64,000 bases of DNA from Lentisphaerota bacterium (GCA_015061815.1 SUVW01000003.1:1-64000); one strand, 5' to 3'; positions 6,358 to 17,149 are shown, counted from the first letter of the stretch. A program made the numbers and translations. Notes: generated from the letters alone by a model not told the origin.

Positions 6358-9309
6358 TCAGCATTCGATCAATTCACCGCCGGGAACAACTTGCGTGCGC
6401 ACCTTCCCGCCATCGTGAATTTCCAGTTTTCCGTCGCTTTTGTCCCACCAGTTGATATTCAGAGCATAAAGTTTACGCGTACCATCCGGCTGCTCATAAA
6501 CCGCGAAGTTGACATCTTCACTGCCCTGCGCCCACACTTTGCTTTTTTCCGGAGCAACGGCTCTTTTCACCGCCGCTTTCATTGCCGCAGTATAATCATC
6601 GGCGATCGCTGCCGGATAGCAGTCTCCGGCAAAGAACACCACCTGCCCCTGACCGACACGGCGGGTGTGACAACCGGAAACGTGCTGCCAATCACCCAAC
6701 AACTCCTTCAATGCCGGATCATCAGCGTAAATTCCCGGCCCGTTGTGAACAAGGGAAGATGACAAATGGCGCTTGGTCAACAGCAATTCACCGCCGTTTT
6801 TCACGTATTCCAGCATTTTCACGCCATCCCCGGGCTGATAGGTGTGCCAGCCGAGGAAAATGATCGTCCGGTAACTGCTCCAATCACCCTCAAAAGGCAG
6901 CAGATCCACCGGGCCGTAAGGCGTACCGGTATACCATCCCTGCGGAGCTTTCGGGCATGGACAACGGTATATCCACTCATTCAGACTGCGCGGATAGAAG
7001 AGTTTCAACAAATCGAAACTCTTTTCCGCATCACCGAATTGCCACATTTCCCCTTCACGGCACCAGGCGGGAAGTTTTCTTGCACACCAGGCATCAAATC
7101 TGCCTTGAATACATGCCGCCGGTACCACCAGTTTGCCTGAACGCGGATGATTTTCCATGAATTCCCGGAACTTCCGGTGCGCCTGTCGGTGGATCAAACT
7201 GTTGTGACTGAAGCGGTTGTAATCGACATACCCTTTTTCCATCCGCCACAATCCTTCTTCCGTATTGATCTGGGTGACCCCCTGCATATAGCAGGTGGCC
7301 AGAGCGAGGAAATATCTGTCGGCATGTTCCTGTGTATCATGCGGCGTGGAACTCCACTGGGTAGCCAAATGCGCACCAAAACCTTGAGCATTATAGGTTT
7401 GTGAAGCAGCGCGCAGCGAGGCCAAAGTCAATTCCTCCGGTCCGTACATCTGTTCGGAAACCAGAAAATCATATCCGGCCTGAAAAAAGTAGCGGAAGAG
7501 TGTTGACGGCCCGGAGTGACGGTTGGATTCCCCGCGACTGGTCGCCAGATTGTGAACAAAATCTTCTGCCGCCTGACACATATTTTCCGCATTGGTCGGA
7601 TCAAAGAACCACCACGCCCGATTGCCGCTGCGTTTGGGACGGGTATGCGGCTGGATACCGCCGTAATCGACCCGTTTGGCCAGCAGATCTGCGTAAGGTT
7701 CGGGAAGCGGTTCCGGTTTCCACAGCTGATTTTTCCAGTAGTAAAAAGCTCCGTCATTTTCATGAGCCTGCCGTCCGAGATAATATTTGCCGCGCATCAA
7801 CTCTTCCGGAGGGTTGGCATTGCAGCCGGGCAATTCGCGGCCGTCAATCATCAGGGAGTAATACATACCATACTCTTCGAGCAACGCAAGGATTTTCTGC
7901 CACATTTCAGTATTGACATAACGGCTTCCGCCCCAGCGGTAGGATTGCCGGAAACAGATGGAATTGCCGATATTTTCGGCACAATACCACTGGATAAAAC
8001 GTTCCATCTCATCGATCTCTCTGGGGATGAATACGGAATCTCCGGTGGAAAGATACATTCTCTGCCCTTCCGGCACGGCAGCAACTTTCTTTACGGTGAA
8101 AGTGTCGGAAAAGTCTCCGCATGAAAGCGTAAACTGCGCTTCCGCTTCAACAGCCTCCGGCAATCTGATCACATGCAGTCCGGCTTCGGCAAAAGTATAA
8201 CTTTTTCCTGCACTCCGGATGGTGACATTATCACGGCCGGTACGGATCATCACCGGACAAAAGTGCATATCCTCCGGAATATTTTCCCGTACTGCCACGA
8301 TTTCAAAATCATGGTTGCCGTACTCCAGCAATTCCAGCTGCTGAAGCACAAAACCGATCGCATTTTCATAATCATTTTTAAATGTGAATTTCACCGTATG
8401 CTTTCCCGGAGCCAACACTCCGGCCGGCAGTTCATGATCCATTCTCCGGAGGATGGATGTGTACTTGCTGCCGTCAAAAATCACCTTCCCGTCAATTTCG
8501 CAGGAAAATTCCAGATGATCCCGCCGGGAAAAGTTGTCCGCCACGTAATTGTATTTGTTCTCCCGATTCTGGATCAGAGCAAAAGGCGGGATGATATTAT
8601 CCTGATTTTCCGGAGTCAGCCGGGGGGAACCGAAACGGATTTTTCCGGTAACTTCCCTGCCGATGTGGATATTCACGATTATCGCACAGGCATCGGCCGG
8701 AATGATGTACTCCTTTGCAAGTTCACTCCAGCCGGCAGTACCGGGAGCGACATTCAACGTAACAGTTTCATCCGGTTGATCAAATGTATCATTTTCATGA
8801 CGGCCGGATTTGGCCCGGTAAATTTCCATAACAGCGGCAACTTTGCTGCCTTCGGGGACAGACAAATCAGAGGTTTTCACCGGGATGGAAAAAACACAAC
8901 GGTTGACTGCAGTGGAAGAAACGGTTTTATCTTCCGGCAAAACAGCTTTTTCCCCCTCATCGGTTATCAGCGGAGCATCGGGAGTAAAATCTTCACGGTA
9001 AAGTTTTATCCAGGCATTGCGTTCATACTTTTCGCCATGACAATCCACCGCCAGAGCAAAAGTTTCCCGGAAGGTATCTTTCCGGGTCAAAGCATCATCA
9101 ATGCTCATACTGATACTGTAAGGACTGCCCATTTCACACCGCCACTTCCAGAAGTAGTCCGGTTCACCGGCCAGCAGCAATGCATGCGCGACCGGGAAAT
9201 CCCGTTCCGGCACTTCAAATGTATATTCAAAACTGCCGGTCGCCGGAATATAACCGGTACGGTCACCGCTGGCATAACTCAACAATATCTGACGGTTGAA
9301 AAACTGCAT
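6358..9309 (-). CDS. Large uncharacterised protein, putative carbohydrate-active enzyme, no obvious signal peptide
   Basis: 983-aa ORF; beta-rich N-terminal half; C-terminal 'YRTIIFLGWHTYQPGDGVKMLEYVKNGGELLLT' resembles amidotransferase-like/trimerisation domains of beta-galactosidases. Confidence 0.65.
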   Translation of the reverse strand: MQFFNRQILLSYASGDRTGYIPATGSFEYTFEVPERDFPVAHALLLAGEPDYFWKWRCEMGSPYSISMSIDDALTRKDTFRETFALAVDCHGEKYERNAWIKLYREDFTPDAPLITDEGEKAVLPEDKTVSSTAVNRCVFSIPVKTSDLSVPEGSKVAAVMEIYRAKSGRHENDTFDQPDETVTLNVAPGTAGWSELAKEYIIPADACAIIVNIHIGREVTGKIRFGSPRLTPENQDNIIPPFALIQNRENKYNYVADNFSRRDHLEFSCEIDGKVIFDGSKYTSILRRMDHELPAGVLAPGKHTVKFTFKNDYENAIGFVLQQLELLEYGNHDFEIVAVRENIPEDMHFCPVMIRTGRDNVTIRSAGKSYTFAEAGLHVIRLPEAVEAEAQFTLSCGDFSDTFTVKKVAAVPEGQRMYLSTGDSVFIPREIDEMERFIQWYCAENIGNSICFRQSYRWGGSRYVNTEMWQKILALLEEYGMYYSLMIDGRELPGCNANPPEELMRGKYYLGRQAHENDGAFYYWKNQLWKPEPLPEPYADLLAKRVDYGGIQPHTRPKRSGNRAWWFFDPTNAENMCQAAEDFVHNLATSRGESNRHSGPSTLFRYFFQAGYDFLVSEQMYGPEELTLASLRAASQTYNAQGFGAHLATQWSSTPHDTQEHADRYFLALATCYMQGVTQINTEEGLWRMEKGYVDYNRFSHNSLIHRQAHRKFREFMENHPRSGKLVVPAACIQGRFDAWCARKLPAWCREGEMWQFGDAEKSFDLLKLFYPRSLNEWIYRCPCPKAPQGWYTGTPYGPVDLLPFEGDWSSYRTIIFLGWHTYQPGDGVKMLEYVKNGGELLLTKRHLSSSLVHNGPGIYADDPALKELLGDWQHVSGCHTRRVGQGQVVFFAGDCYPAAIADDYTAAMKAAVKRAVAPEKSKVWAQGSEDVNFAVYEQPDGTRKLYALNINWWDKSDGKLEIHDGGKVRTQVVPGGELIEC

Positions 9310-9431
9310 AGATCACTCCTTGTTTTGGACAAAGTAAATTTCGTTTTGCTCTTAAAATAACATCATAAATATTTTTTACAACCACAAGAATACAAAATTG
9401 CATGATTTTATGCAAATTCTCACAAATCATT

Positions 9432-10502
9432 TCAATCGAAAGGAATTTTCAGCTGCTCAAAAGCTATCTCTCCGGCAGGAGACAATTGGGAAATACCGAC
9501 TCCCACCAGACGCACCGGACGGCTTCCGGCGGCGGTTTTTGCCAGAAGTTTGACCGCCATATTACCGATCAGAAGGCCGTCGGAAGCCGGAGTTGTCAAT
9601 GGCATTGACCGGGTGACGGTTTGGAAATCAGAGTATTTCAATTTGATAAACACGGATGAACCGGCCAGATCTTTAGCGGCGGCCCGTCGGCCGACTTTGC
9701 GCCCGAGCATCCGCAGCAGCACCCGGATTTCCCGCAGATCCCGGCAATCATTGGGTAACGTCAATTCCCGGCTGATGGATTTGGGATCACCCTCCAATTC
9801 AACCGGCCGGTCATCCACCCCCCGGACGATACCATAGTAAAAGATCCCGGCTTTACCGAAGAGTGACTTCAATATTTCCGGAGAAAGTTTTTTCAAATCC
9901 CGTCCGCTCCGGACATTGATCGCATGCAATTTTTCCACACCGACCTTACCGATGCCGTAGAATTTCTCGATCGGCAGCTGATCAAGAAACCCCGGAGCAT
10001 CCGCCGGAGTGATCAGGGTCAATCCGGCAGGTTTGCGGAAATCTGAAGCGGTCTTGGCCAGAAATTTATTGTAAGATACTCCCGCCGAAGCGGTCAATCC
10101 GACGGCATTGAAAATATCCCGCTGCAGTTTTTCAGCTGTCTGACGGGCAGTATCCAGATCCGGGCATAAGTCCGTTACATCCAGATACGCTTCATCTATC
10201 GACATTGGCTCCACCAGCGGTGTCAAACGGAAAAATTCCTGCCGTATAATTTTGGATATCCGCTGATAGCGGCGGTGATCCGGTTCAATAAAAACCGCCT
10301 GCGGGCACAGACGCAGGGCGGTGGAACTGGGCATCGCTGAATGCACTCCGAATTTACGGGCCTCATAAGAACAGGTCGATACCACGCCCCGCCGCTGCGG
10401 TGCGCCGCCGACAATCACCGGTTTGCCCCGCAATTCCGGACGTTCCAATTGTTCAACGGAAGCAAAAAAAGCATCCATATCGACGTGTATTATTTTCCGC
10501 AT
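9432..10502 (-). CDS. dinB: DNA polymerase IV (Y-family)
   Basis: 'IIHVDMDAFFASVEQLERPELRGKPVIVGG...STCSYEARKFGVHSAMPSSTALRLCP...SIDEAYLDVT'. Confidence 0.97.
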   Translation of the reverse strand: MRKIIHVDMDAFFASVEQLERPELRGKPVIVGGAPQRRGVVSTCSYEARKFGVHSAMPSSTALRLCPQAVFIEPDHRRYQRISKIIRQEFFRLTPLVEPMSIDEAYLDVTDLCPDLDTARQTAEKLQRDIFNAVGLTASAGVSYNKFLAKTASDFRKPAGLTLITPADAPGFLDQLPIEKFYGIGKVGVEKLHAINVRSGRDLKKLSPEILKSLFGKAGIFYYGIVRGVDDRPVELEGDPKSISRELTLPNDCRDLREIRVLLRMLGRKVGRRAAAKDLAGSSVFIKLKYSDFQTVTRSMPLTTPASDGLLIGNMAVKLLAKTAAGSRPVRLVGVGISQLSPAGEIAFEQLKIPFD

Positions 10503-11848
10503 AACAACTTATCCAAAAACTCCAAAGCCTGACTTTGCGTGGTGAATTCTCCGGCCAGTTGAGCTTCAAAACAACTGTTGAGGATATCTTTGAATCCCGG
10601 TCCCGGCGGCAAACCGCGTGCGACCAGATGCCGCCCCATCACCAATGGTTCCGGGGCGCGGTCGGCGATTGCCAGCTGCCGGCAGCGGTCACGGAAAATA
10701 TCCACCTTTTCCAAACGGGAAATGCGTTCAGTTTCACTCATTGCTATGCCGCGCACATCCGCTTCAGCCAGATCGGCCAGCAGATCCGGACGTTTGACCT
10801 GCATAGCCAATTTCCGGTATGCCCGGTCCGAAGCGTTGCCATCCGCCAGCTGCCAGGGATGCATGTGGTGGGCGATCAACGGTATCACCCCGGCAATCAG
10901 AGCCGGACTCTGCCAGATGGAGGAAATAAATCTTTCTGCCGGAACAGTAAGAGTATCATGCCCGCGACTGGTGATCCTGCCGTCAGCTTCTTTCACCGTG
11001 CAGAGAGCTTTGCCGAAGTCGTGACAGAGAGCTGCCAGCATGAATGTCAGGGCATCCGGCTGTTTTCCTCTCATCGCTGCTGCCGCTTGAGTTACCAGCA
11101 AAGTGTGATCCCAGACATCGCCTTCCGGATGCCAGAGCGGATTTTGCGGACAACCGATCAATGCTGCAAGTTCCGGATAAAAATCCACCCAGCGGCACTC
11201 CCGCAGGAAATTCAATGCTGCAACCATATATCTGCCATACAGCAGAAGCTTTTCCCACTCCTGTGCTATACGTTCCCTGGCCAATTCGTGCTGGGACAGA
11301 CCGGTACACAATCCGACAGTACTTTTATCCGGCACCAAACCGAAGCGGCCGATAAACTGCATTCCGCGCAAAACCCGCAGCGGATCTTCGGCAAAAGCCG
11401 CCGAAACATGGCGCAAACGTTTTTCCTGCAGATCCTTGCGGCCGTTATGCGGGTCGATGATCTCTCCGGTAAGAGCATCCTGCATGATCGCGTTGACCGT
11501 GAAATCCCTCCGGGCAGAGGCGGAAAAAAAATCCATCTGCGGATCAAATTCGACCATGAACCCCTTATGCCCGCTGCCGGTTTTGTTCTCCCGCCGGGGA
11601 AAAGCGATGTCGATGTCAAAGTGCCGCACTTTCAACACTCCGAAACTCATTCCTACCGCATCGACATCACAAACCGGAGCCAATGCCCGGAGCAGCCGGT
11701 CATGATCCAATCCGTAAACTTCCAGATCGTAATCTTTTACCGGAATTCCGAGCAGACCGTCCCTGACGCACCCGCCGGCCAGCATGGCACGTCCACCGGC
11801 CCGGCGTATCGCCAGAGCGATTTCTGTAACTTTGACTTTGTTTTCCAT
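10490..11848 (-). CDS. cca: CCA tRNA nucleotidyltransferase / polyA polymerase family with HD domain
   Basis: 'AMLAGGCVRDGLLGIPVKDYDLEVYGL' and HD region 'LAALCHDFGKALCT'; start ATG chosen at 11848. Confidence 0.9.
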   Translation of the reverse strand: MENKVKVTEIALAIRRAGGRAMLAGGCVRDGLLGIPVKDYDLEVYGLDHDRLLRALAPVCDVDAVGMSFGVLKVRHFDIDIAFPRRENKTGSGHKGFMVEFDPQMDFFSASARRDFTVNAIMQDALTGEIIDPHNGRKDLQEKRLRHVSAAFAEDPLRVLRGMQFIGRFGLVPDKSTVGLCTGLSQHELARERIAQEWEKLLLYGRYMVAALNFLRECRWVDFYPELAALIGCPQNPLWHPEGDVWDHTLLVTQAAAAMRGKQPDALTFMLAALCHDFGKALCTVKEADGRITSRGHDTLTVPAERFISSIWQSPALIAGVIPLIAHHMHPWQLADGNASDRAYRKLAMQVKRPDLLADLAEADVRGIAMSETERISRLEKVDIFRDRCRQLAIADRAPEPLVMGRHLVARGLPPGPGFKDILNSCFEAQLAGEFTTQSQALEFLDKLLCGK

Positions 11849-12085
11849 ACAGATAATATAACCGCTTCCGGCAATTTTTGCAAAAGTCATTCAATAAAGA
11901 GAACCGGATTTTTACACGGTTTTATCAGCCGCGCCGCCGAATAATATGAGTGATTGCCCTTTGAAACATTTGCATTGTTGCCCATAAGGTGATATTGTAT
12001 ATCTGAAGCAATTTCAAAAGTTTTCAAAAACTACTGAAATTATTTCCATGATCGTGTCACATTTTTACCGGGAAGGATTTGCTTT

Positions 12086-12688
12086 ATGAATAAATTTTGC
12101 TGGATGCTCACTCTTTTTTGCGCCATCTTCCATGTCGGGATATCCGCCGCCGGGACCCCGCCGGCGGCAGCCGTATCAAATGCCGAACATCAGGCGGCAA
12201 TAACCAAAGTGCTGATCGAACACCGGAGTGCAGTAATGACTCTGAATCTGAAAAAAATGCTCACCGTATGTTCCAAAGATTACCGCGAAACCGCATGGAA
12301 CGGGAAAATACAAACTTATGATGATTTTCTGAAAATCGCCAAAGCCTTTGACGCTATCCGCAACAGTGACGATCTGGAAACAGTTGTTGAAAATGCCATG
12401 ATCATCCAGAATGAAGTTATCAGCGACCGGCAGAGAGAACATGCCGCCTCCCTGAAAAAAACAGCAAAAGCCAGAGAAATCATCGACACAGTGCGTAAAA
12501 ATCTTGATACTATGATCACCGCCGGTTCAGCTTCGGCACGATATATCAGGATCCGGGATATCCGCATCGACGGGGAAAAAGCTTCGGCAGTATGCGAATT
12601 GCAGATGCCGGATGGCTCTGCAGGTTACCGGCGCGATTGTTCTCTGATCCTGCATCGCGGTCAATGGCTGGTGCAGCAAGTCAGATAA
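12086..12688 (+). CDS. Secreted hypothetical protein, NTF2/SnoaL-like
   Basis: Signal peptide MNKFCWMLTLFCAIFHVGISAAG; pattern 'ITKVLIEHRSAVMTLNLKKMLTVCSKDY'. Confidence 0.65.
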   Translation: MNKFCWMLTLFCAIFHVGISAAGTPPAAAVSNAEHQAAITKVLIEHRSAVMTLNLKKMLTVCSKDYRETAWNGKIQTYDDFLKIAKAFDAIRNSDDLETVVENAMIIQNEVISDRQREHAASLKKTAKAREIIDTVRKNLDTMITAGSASARYIRIRDIRIDGEKASAVCELQMPDGSAGYRRDCSLILHRGQWLVQQVR

Positions 12689-12726
12689 ACGGAGGAAATT
12701 TCAAAACCACTCAACCGTTTTTCAAG

Positions 12727-12755
12727 TTGTAAAACCGCAAGTTTTGTGGTATATT
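12727..12755 (+). promoter_or_regulatory. Candidate sigma70-type promoter TTGTAA-17-TATATT
   Basis: ttgtaa 12727-12732, tatatt 12750-12755, upstream of the lipoprotein gene. Confidence 0.4.
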
Positions 12756-12796
12756 ATATGTGATGATGCGAAATTGGATATTTGGTGGAGAGAACA

Positions 12797-13837
12797 ATGA
12801 AATTTTCCTGGTTTATCTGTCTGGCGATTTTATTCATATCCGGTTGCGGTCACACTCCGGTACGTCATGTTTATCCGGCTGCACTGCCGCCGGAAACCGC
12901 TGAACCGGCAGTATCTGCCGCACGGGCCGAAGCTTTCAAAAAAGTTCTCGCTCCGGCCGCTGTCCGGGGGGTGGTTCTTTATCCTTCTGCTTTCGGAGAG
13001 CGTTTTGATGACCGCACGATCCTGCAGACGGTCAGCCGTCTCGGTTTCAACCGCATCTATTGCCACTTGACCAGTGAACAGCAGCTTGATGACAGACTTA
13101 CCGGATTTCTGACCGCTGCCGGGAAGTATGATATCCCGGTGGAAATCGTGTTTTCCCAGGCAGACTTTTACCGGCGGTACCGGGGCAACCGGCTGATACG
13201 CAACTGCCTGATCCAATATCCGGATATTACCGGAGCAGTAGAGGAACTTATTGAATATCAGCAGGAACTGCCGGAAAATGTCAAAATTTCCGGAGTGACT
13301 GTAATTCTCACTCCGCACCTTTTCAATGGCGACAATGTCGAACGTATTCAGGGAAAGATCTACAGCTGGAGCGACGACCGGTACGGTATCGGCCGGGATA
13401 ATGACATGCTTATGCAGGAGAGCTTGACACTGGCCGGAAAGATCGCCGCCCTGCCAGGGATAATGCCGCTGACCATCGCCATTGCCGACTTTTACCACGA
13501 TCGTGCCGCCGCCGGAGAATTATCCTGCGGCAAAGTGACAGATTTCTTTGCACCGGCAAAAAAAGTTGCCGTGATCTCTTCCGGCAATCTGCCCAGCAAG
13601 CTGCCGGGCAATGTCAGTGATGAATTGGCCGCCGCTCCGGCCGGAAAAAAAATCCTGATATTCGTACCGCTGGCCGAACATACTTCTGTGGATAACGGGA
13701 AATTACGGCGGCGCAACTGGAATGATTTTCAAAGATCAATAAATAACCTTATCCGCAAATCTGCCGCCAGTCCGGCATTTGGCGGAGTAATAATTTCCCC
13801 ACTGTCTGTGGTTGAATTTTTGCGTCAGGAGAAGTAA
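12797..13837 (+). CDS. Lipoprotein with putative TIM-barrel-like fold
   Basis: MKFSWFICLAILFISGCGHTP has a lipobox; body reads as an alpha/beta barrel-like protein. Confidence 0.65.
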   Translation: MKFSWFICLAILFISGCGHTPVRHVYPAALPPETAEPAVSAARAEAFKKVLAPAAVRGVVLYPSAFGERFDDRTILQTVSRLGFNRIYCHLTSEQQLDDRLTGFLTAAGKYDIPVEIVFSQADFYRRYRGNRLIRNCLIQYPDITGAVEELIEYQQELPENVKISGVTVILTPHLFNGDNVERIQGKIYSWSDDRYGIGRDNDMLMQESLTLAGKIAALPGIMPLTIAIADFYHDRAAAGELSCGKVTDFFAPAKKVAVISSGNLPSKLPGNVSDELAAAPAGKKILIFVPLAEHTSVDNGKLRRRNWNDFQRSINNLIRKSAASPAFGGVIISPLSVVEFLRQEK

Positions 13838-13839
13838 TT

Positions 13840-14289
13840 ATGCGCTGTCCGAAGTGCGGATGCAGTGATGATAAAGTGATCGATTCACGAAGTGTAAAAG
13901 ATGGTTTCGGTGTCCGTCGCCGACGGGAATGCATCCAATGCAATTACCGTTTCACCACGCTGGAAAGTGTCAGTCCGGAAGAGTTGAAAGTCATCAAAAA
14001 GGATGGTACCCGCGAAGAATTCGATATCGCCAAATTGCGCCGGGGCATCGACCATGCCTGTTACAAACGCAATGTATCATCGGCAGAGATCGACCGGATG
14101 GCCGGAGAAATCGCCTCCTCAATACAGCAGGACTTCGACAAAGAAGTGCCCAGTGCCGAGATCGGCAACCGGGTAATGACAGTTTTGCGGCAGGTCGATG
14201 AAGTGGCCTTTGTCCGTTTTGCCTCGGTATACCGGAAATTCACTGACGCGGCAGACTTCATCGAAGAGATCAGGGAGCTGAAAAAGTGA
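13840..14289 (+). CDS. nrdR: Transcriptional repressor NrdR
   Basis: 'MRCPKCGCSDDKVIDSRSVKDGFGVRRRRECIQCNYRFTTLE' zinc ribbon and ATP-cone. Confidence 0.97.
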   Translation: MRCPKCGCSDDKVIDSRSVKDGFGVRRRRECIQCNYRFTTLESVSPEELKVIKKDGTREEFDIAKLRRGIDHACYKRNVSSAEIDRMAGEIASSIQQDFDKEVPSAEIGNRVMTVLRQVDEVAFVRFASVYRKFTDAADFIEEIRELKK

Positions 14290-15470
14290 CCCGGATACAT
14301 CTGCTCCCGGGACGGGAAAAAGCACTTCTCCGCCACCATCCCTGGATTTTCGAAGGGGCACTGAAAGAGAAAAATGCTTCCATTCCCGCCGGAGAAACAG
14401 TGCTTGTCTGCAACCACCGGGATGAACCGCTGGCAGTCGGCGCATGGTCACCGGCATCCCAACTGCGCATCCGGGTCTGGAGCTTTGATCCGGATCGAGC
14501 CATCGACCGGGAATTTTTCCGTGACAGAATATCTCAAGCGATCTCTTTGCGCCGTAAACTCGGAGTTCTGCAGCCGGATGGCGGCTGCCGGCTGATCTAT
14601 TCTGAAAGCGACCGCCTGCCAGGTGTGATCGTTGACCTCTATGCCGGATTCGCGGCGGTGCAATTTTTGAGTGCCGGTGCGGAATTTCACCGGGACACCA
14701 TCACGCAGCTCCTGCTGGAACAACCCTGTATTTGCGGAGTTTTTGAGCGTTCTGATGCCGCCATCCGCAAAAAAGAATCTCTTGCCAGCCGCACCGGTCA
14801 TCTCGGTGGAAGTGCTTTGCCGGACTCTCTGCGGATCGTGGAAGACGGCTTGATCTTTGAAACTGATCTGCGCGAAGGACAGAAGACCGGATTTTATTTT
14901 GATCTGCGCTCCGCACGGCAGAAAATACGGCAGACAGCCAATGGCAAAAAAGTGCTGAATATGTTCTCATATACCGGCGGATTCGCCTGTGCCGCCCTGG
15001 CCGGAGGAGCAAAAAGCGTCCTGAATGCCGATTCTTCGGCCCCGGCATTGGAACAGTGCCGTAAAAATCTGGAACTTAACGGCTTTACGGAAAATTATGA
15101 AAATATTTGCGCTGATGTTTTTCAGCTGCTCCGGCAATTTGAACGCGACGGCAGAACTTTTGACCTGATCATCCTCGATCCCCCGAAGCTTATCCCGAAT
15201 AAATCTGCCGTAATGCGCGGCTGCCGGGCATATCAGGATTTGGCCAGGATCGGCTTCAAACTGCTCAATCCCGGCGGGATGCTCGCCAATTTCTCCTGTT
15301 CCGGTGCGATGGATATGCCGCTTTTTCAGAAAATCACCGCCGATGGCGCACTGCAGGCCGGAAGGAATGCCAGAATAATCCACCGTTTTGAACAATCTCC
15401 GGATCATCCGACACTGCTCACCGTGCCGGAAACTTTTTATCTCAAAGGGCTGCTCTCAATTGTCGATTGA
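14286..15470 (+). CDS. rlmI: Class I SAM-dependent rRNA methyltransferase (RlmI-like)
   Basis: PUA-like N-terminus 'LLPGREKALLRHHPWIFEGAL', 'VLNMFSYTGGFACAALAGGAKSV', 'DLIILDPPKLIP'. Confidence 0.88.
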   Translation: MTRIHLLPGREKALLRHHPWIFEGALKEKNASIPAGETVLVCNHRDEPLAVGAWSPASQLRIRVWSFDPDRAIDREFFRDRISQAISLRRKLGVLQPDGGCRLIYSESDRLPGVIVDLYAGFAAVQFLSAGAEFHRDTITQLLLEQPCICGVFERSDAAIRKKESLASRTGHLGGSALPDSLRIVEDGLIFETDLREGQKTGFYFDLRSARQKIRQTANGKKVLNMFSYTGGFACAALAGGAKSVLNADSSAPALEQCRKNLELNGFTENYENICADVFQLLRQFERDGRTFDLIILDPPKLIPNKSAVMRGCRAYQDLARIGFKLLNPGGMLANFSCSGAMDMPLFQKITADGALQAGRNARIIHRFEQSPDHPTLLTVPETFYLKGLLSIVD

Positions 15471-15477
15471 ATCCCGG

Positions 15478-16419
15478 TCAGAATGAACCGCCGGAATCCA
15501 TGATGTGCAGTTGCCGCAATTCACGATTTGAAATGCACTCAAGCAATTCCCGGGCATACGGTTCCAGATAATCTCCATGAAACCGGGTCAGATCCTGCCG
15601 CACCAATTCATTGATACACACCGATGCGATCCGGTCGACAGCTTCACACTTTTTTTCTCCGTCAGAAGAGCTGCATAAAAGTTCAGCCAGCATGACAGAA
15701 AGTTCCGGCAGCACCGGCAACTGTTTCATCGCCCGGAACATCCACTTGTAGTAGGGCGCAAAGGTGTGATTCAAAATAAAAACCAACGCTCCGGCATGCC
15801 GGACAAATTCTGCCAGAGCCAATCCCGCCGCACCATATTCACCATGTTTAAGACAACGGGAATAATTATATTGGCCGCTTTGCGCCATCATAATGGCATG
15901 ATAGGAGAGTTTTTTCAGCCTGATATCTTCCGGCATCCCGTATTTTATACCATTGCGGATCGCCGAAAATATCCCGGCATCATCCCGGAAAACTTCCCCG
16001 TTGACCGCTTCAGCGAAGGCATATTCCGGAATCATCAGCCACTGCTGCCAATTTTCCGGGACTCCGGCTATTCCCAGATGGCGGCGGTAAAATTCCCCGA
16101 TCTGCATCACACCGTCACTGATCCGGCCGCCGTCAGAATGTCCGGTTTCCGGCAGTTCTGACTTCAACTTCCGGAAAAGCTGCTGACACTTACGCCTCAA
16201 TTCCAAACCGGATTCCCGGTCATCTTCCGCTGTTATCCACAGTGAAAAACCGGTCCCGTAATCATGGTCGGTGGAAATCTCATCATCAAAGCCGAAACAC
16301 TCTGAACCGCTTCCGGCGATCCCGACAGCGATCCGGCCGACCGCATGACCGAACTCTCCGGCCAGCATATCCCTGCCATATATATCATACCAGAAGCGCG
16401 CCCGTTCAATGCCGTTCAT
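15478..16419 (-). CDS. DUF4037 domain protein, nucleotidyltransferase-like
   Basis: 'AVGRIAVGIAGSGSECFGFDDEISTDHDYGTGFSLWI'. Confidence 0.85.
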   Translation of the reverse strand: MNGIERARFWYDIYGRDMLAGEFGHAVGRIAVGIAGSGSECFGFDDEISTDHDYGTGFSLWITAEDDRESGLELRRKCQQLFRKLKSELPETGHSDGGRISDGVMQIGEFYRRHLGIAGVPENWQQWLMIPEYAFAEAVNGEVFRDDAGIFSAIRNGIKYGMPEDIRLKKLSYHAIMMAQSGQYNYSRCLKHGEYGAAGLALAEFVRHAGALVFILNHTFAPYYKWMFRAMKQLPVLPELSVMLAELLCSSSDGEKKCEAVDRIASVCINELVRQDLTRFHGDYLEPYARELLECISNRELRQLHIMDSGGSF

Positions 16420-17149
16420 AAATGCACTCCGCCCGCCGGGTCAATTCCGATGCATTTCCCGTCTGTTCCATCTCCCGGAATGCCGGAGCGCACTTCAAAC
16501 AACTGTGGGCATAATAACCGTCACGGGCAACTGCCGGATCATCAAAACAGAGCATCGCGCAATCCAGCATCCCGTCGGCAATATCCCGGTCACCTTTGCT
16601 CCAATACAACTGCGCCAGATTGACAAATGTCACCGCACTGTCCATCTTATTTCCGCACTGCTGCAGAATATCCAGTGATTTCAGGTACAATCTTTCAGCT
16701 TCTGCGAAATCTTTTCCGGCCATATAAACCGAAGCCATATTGTTGAATAATCCGGCAAAAAGGCGGTCGTTTTCCGGCAGATGCCGCCGGTAACATGCCA
16801 ATGCCTTTTGGCAGGCTGCCATCGCTTCCCGGTTTTTTCCGGCGAATTGCAATGCGGTAGCACCATTGAGATAAAGCGTCCCGGCGGCAATACTCCCGGT
16901 TTCACCATGCTTCTGCATCAACGCAAAACCATCAGTCACAGCCTCAACTGCCCGTACCGGATCATTCATCATCCGGTAATGGCCCATCAGCTCTCCGAGC
17001 AAGCTCAATTCACTGCGCCAGTCACCGCAAACCTCCGCTTCACTGCGCCAGTAACGCAGAAGATCTCCGGCGGCACTCAAGTTTCCGGAATTGAAAAACT
17101 CATCACATTCAGCGATTATCTGCTTCAAAGATACCGGTATTTCAGCCAT
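16406..17149 (-). CDS. Tetratricopeptide repeat protein
   Basis: TPR-like repeats 'AGLFNNMASVYMAGKDFAEAERLYLKSLDIL', 'VTFVNLAQLYWSKGDRDIADGML'. Confidence 0.85.
   Translation of the reverse strand: MAEIPVSLKQIIAECDEFFNSGNLSAAGDLLRYWRSEAEVCGDWRSELSLLGELMGHYRMMNDPVRAVEAVTDGFALMQKHGETGSIAAGTLYLNGATALQFAGKNREAMAACQKALACYRRHLPENDRLFAGLFNNMASVYMAGKDFAEAERLYLKSLDILQQCGNKMDSAVTFVNLAQLYWSKGDRDIADGMLDCAMLCFDDPAVARDGYYAHSCLKCAPAFREMEQTGNASELTRRAECIYERH

Noticed and set aside
8173-9360. Long plus-strand ORF (395 aa) opposite the 983-aa gene
   Set aside because: Shadow ORF in the antisense frame; no coherent protein features; minus-strand ORF is the credible gene.
9398-9415. ttgcat-gatttt-atgcaa inverted repeat
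   Set aside because: Short, AT-rich, between minus-strand genes; may be a weak terminator or operator, but nothing separates it from chance.
10535-11944. 469-aa plus-strand ORF opposite cca
   Set aside because: Antisense of a clearly recognised CCA nucleotidyltransferase.
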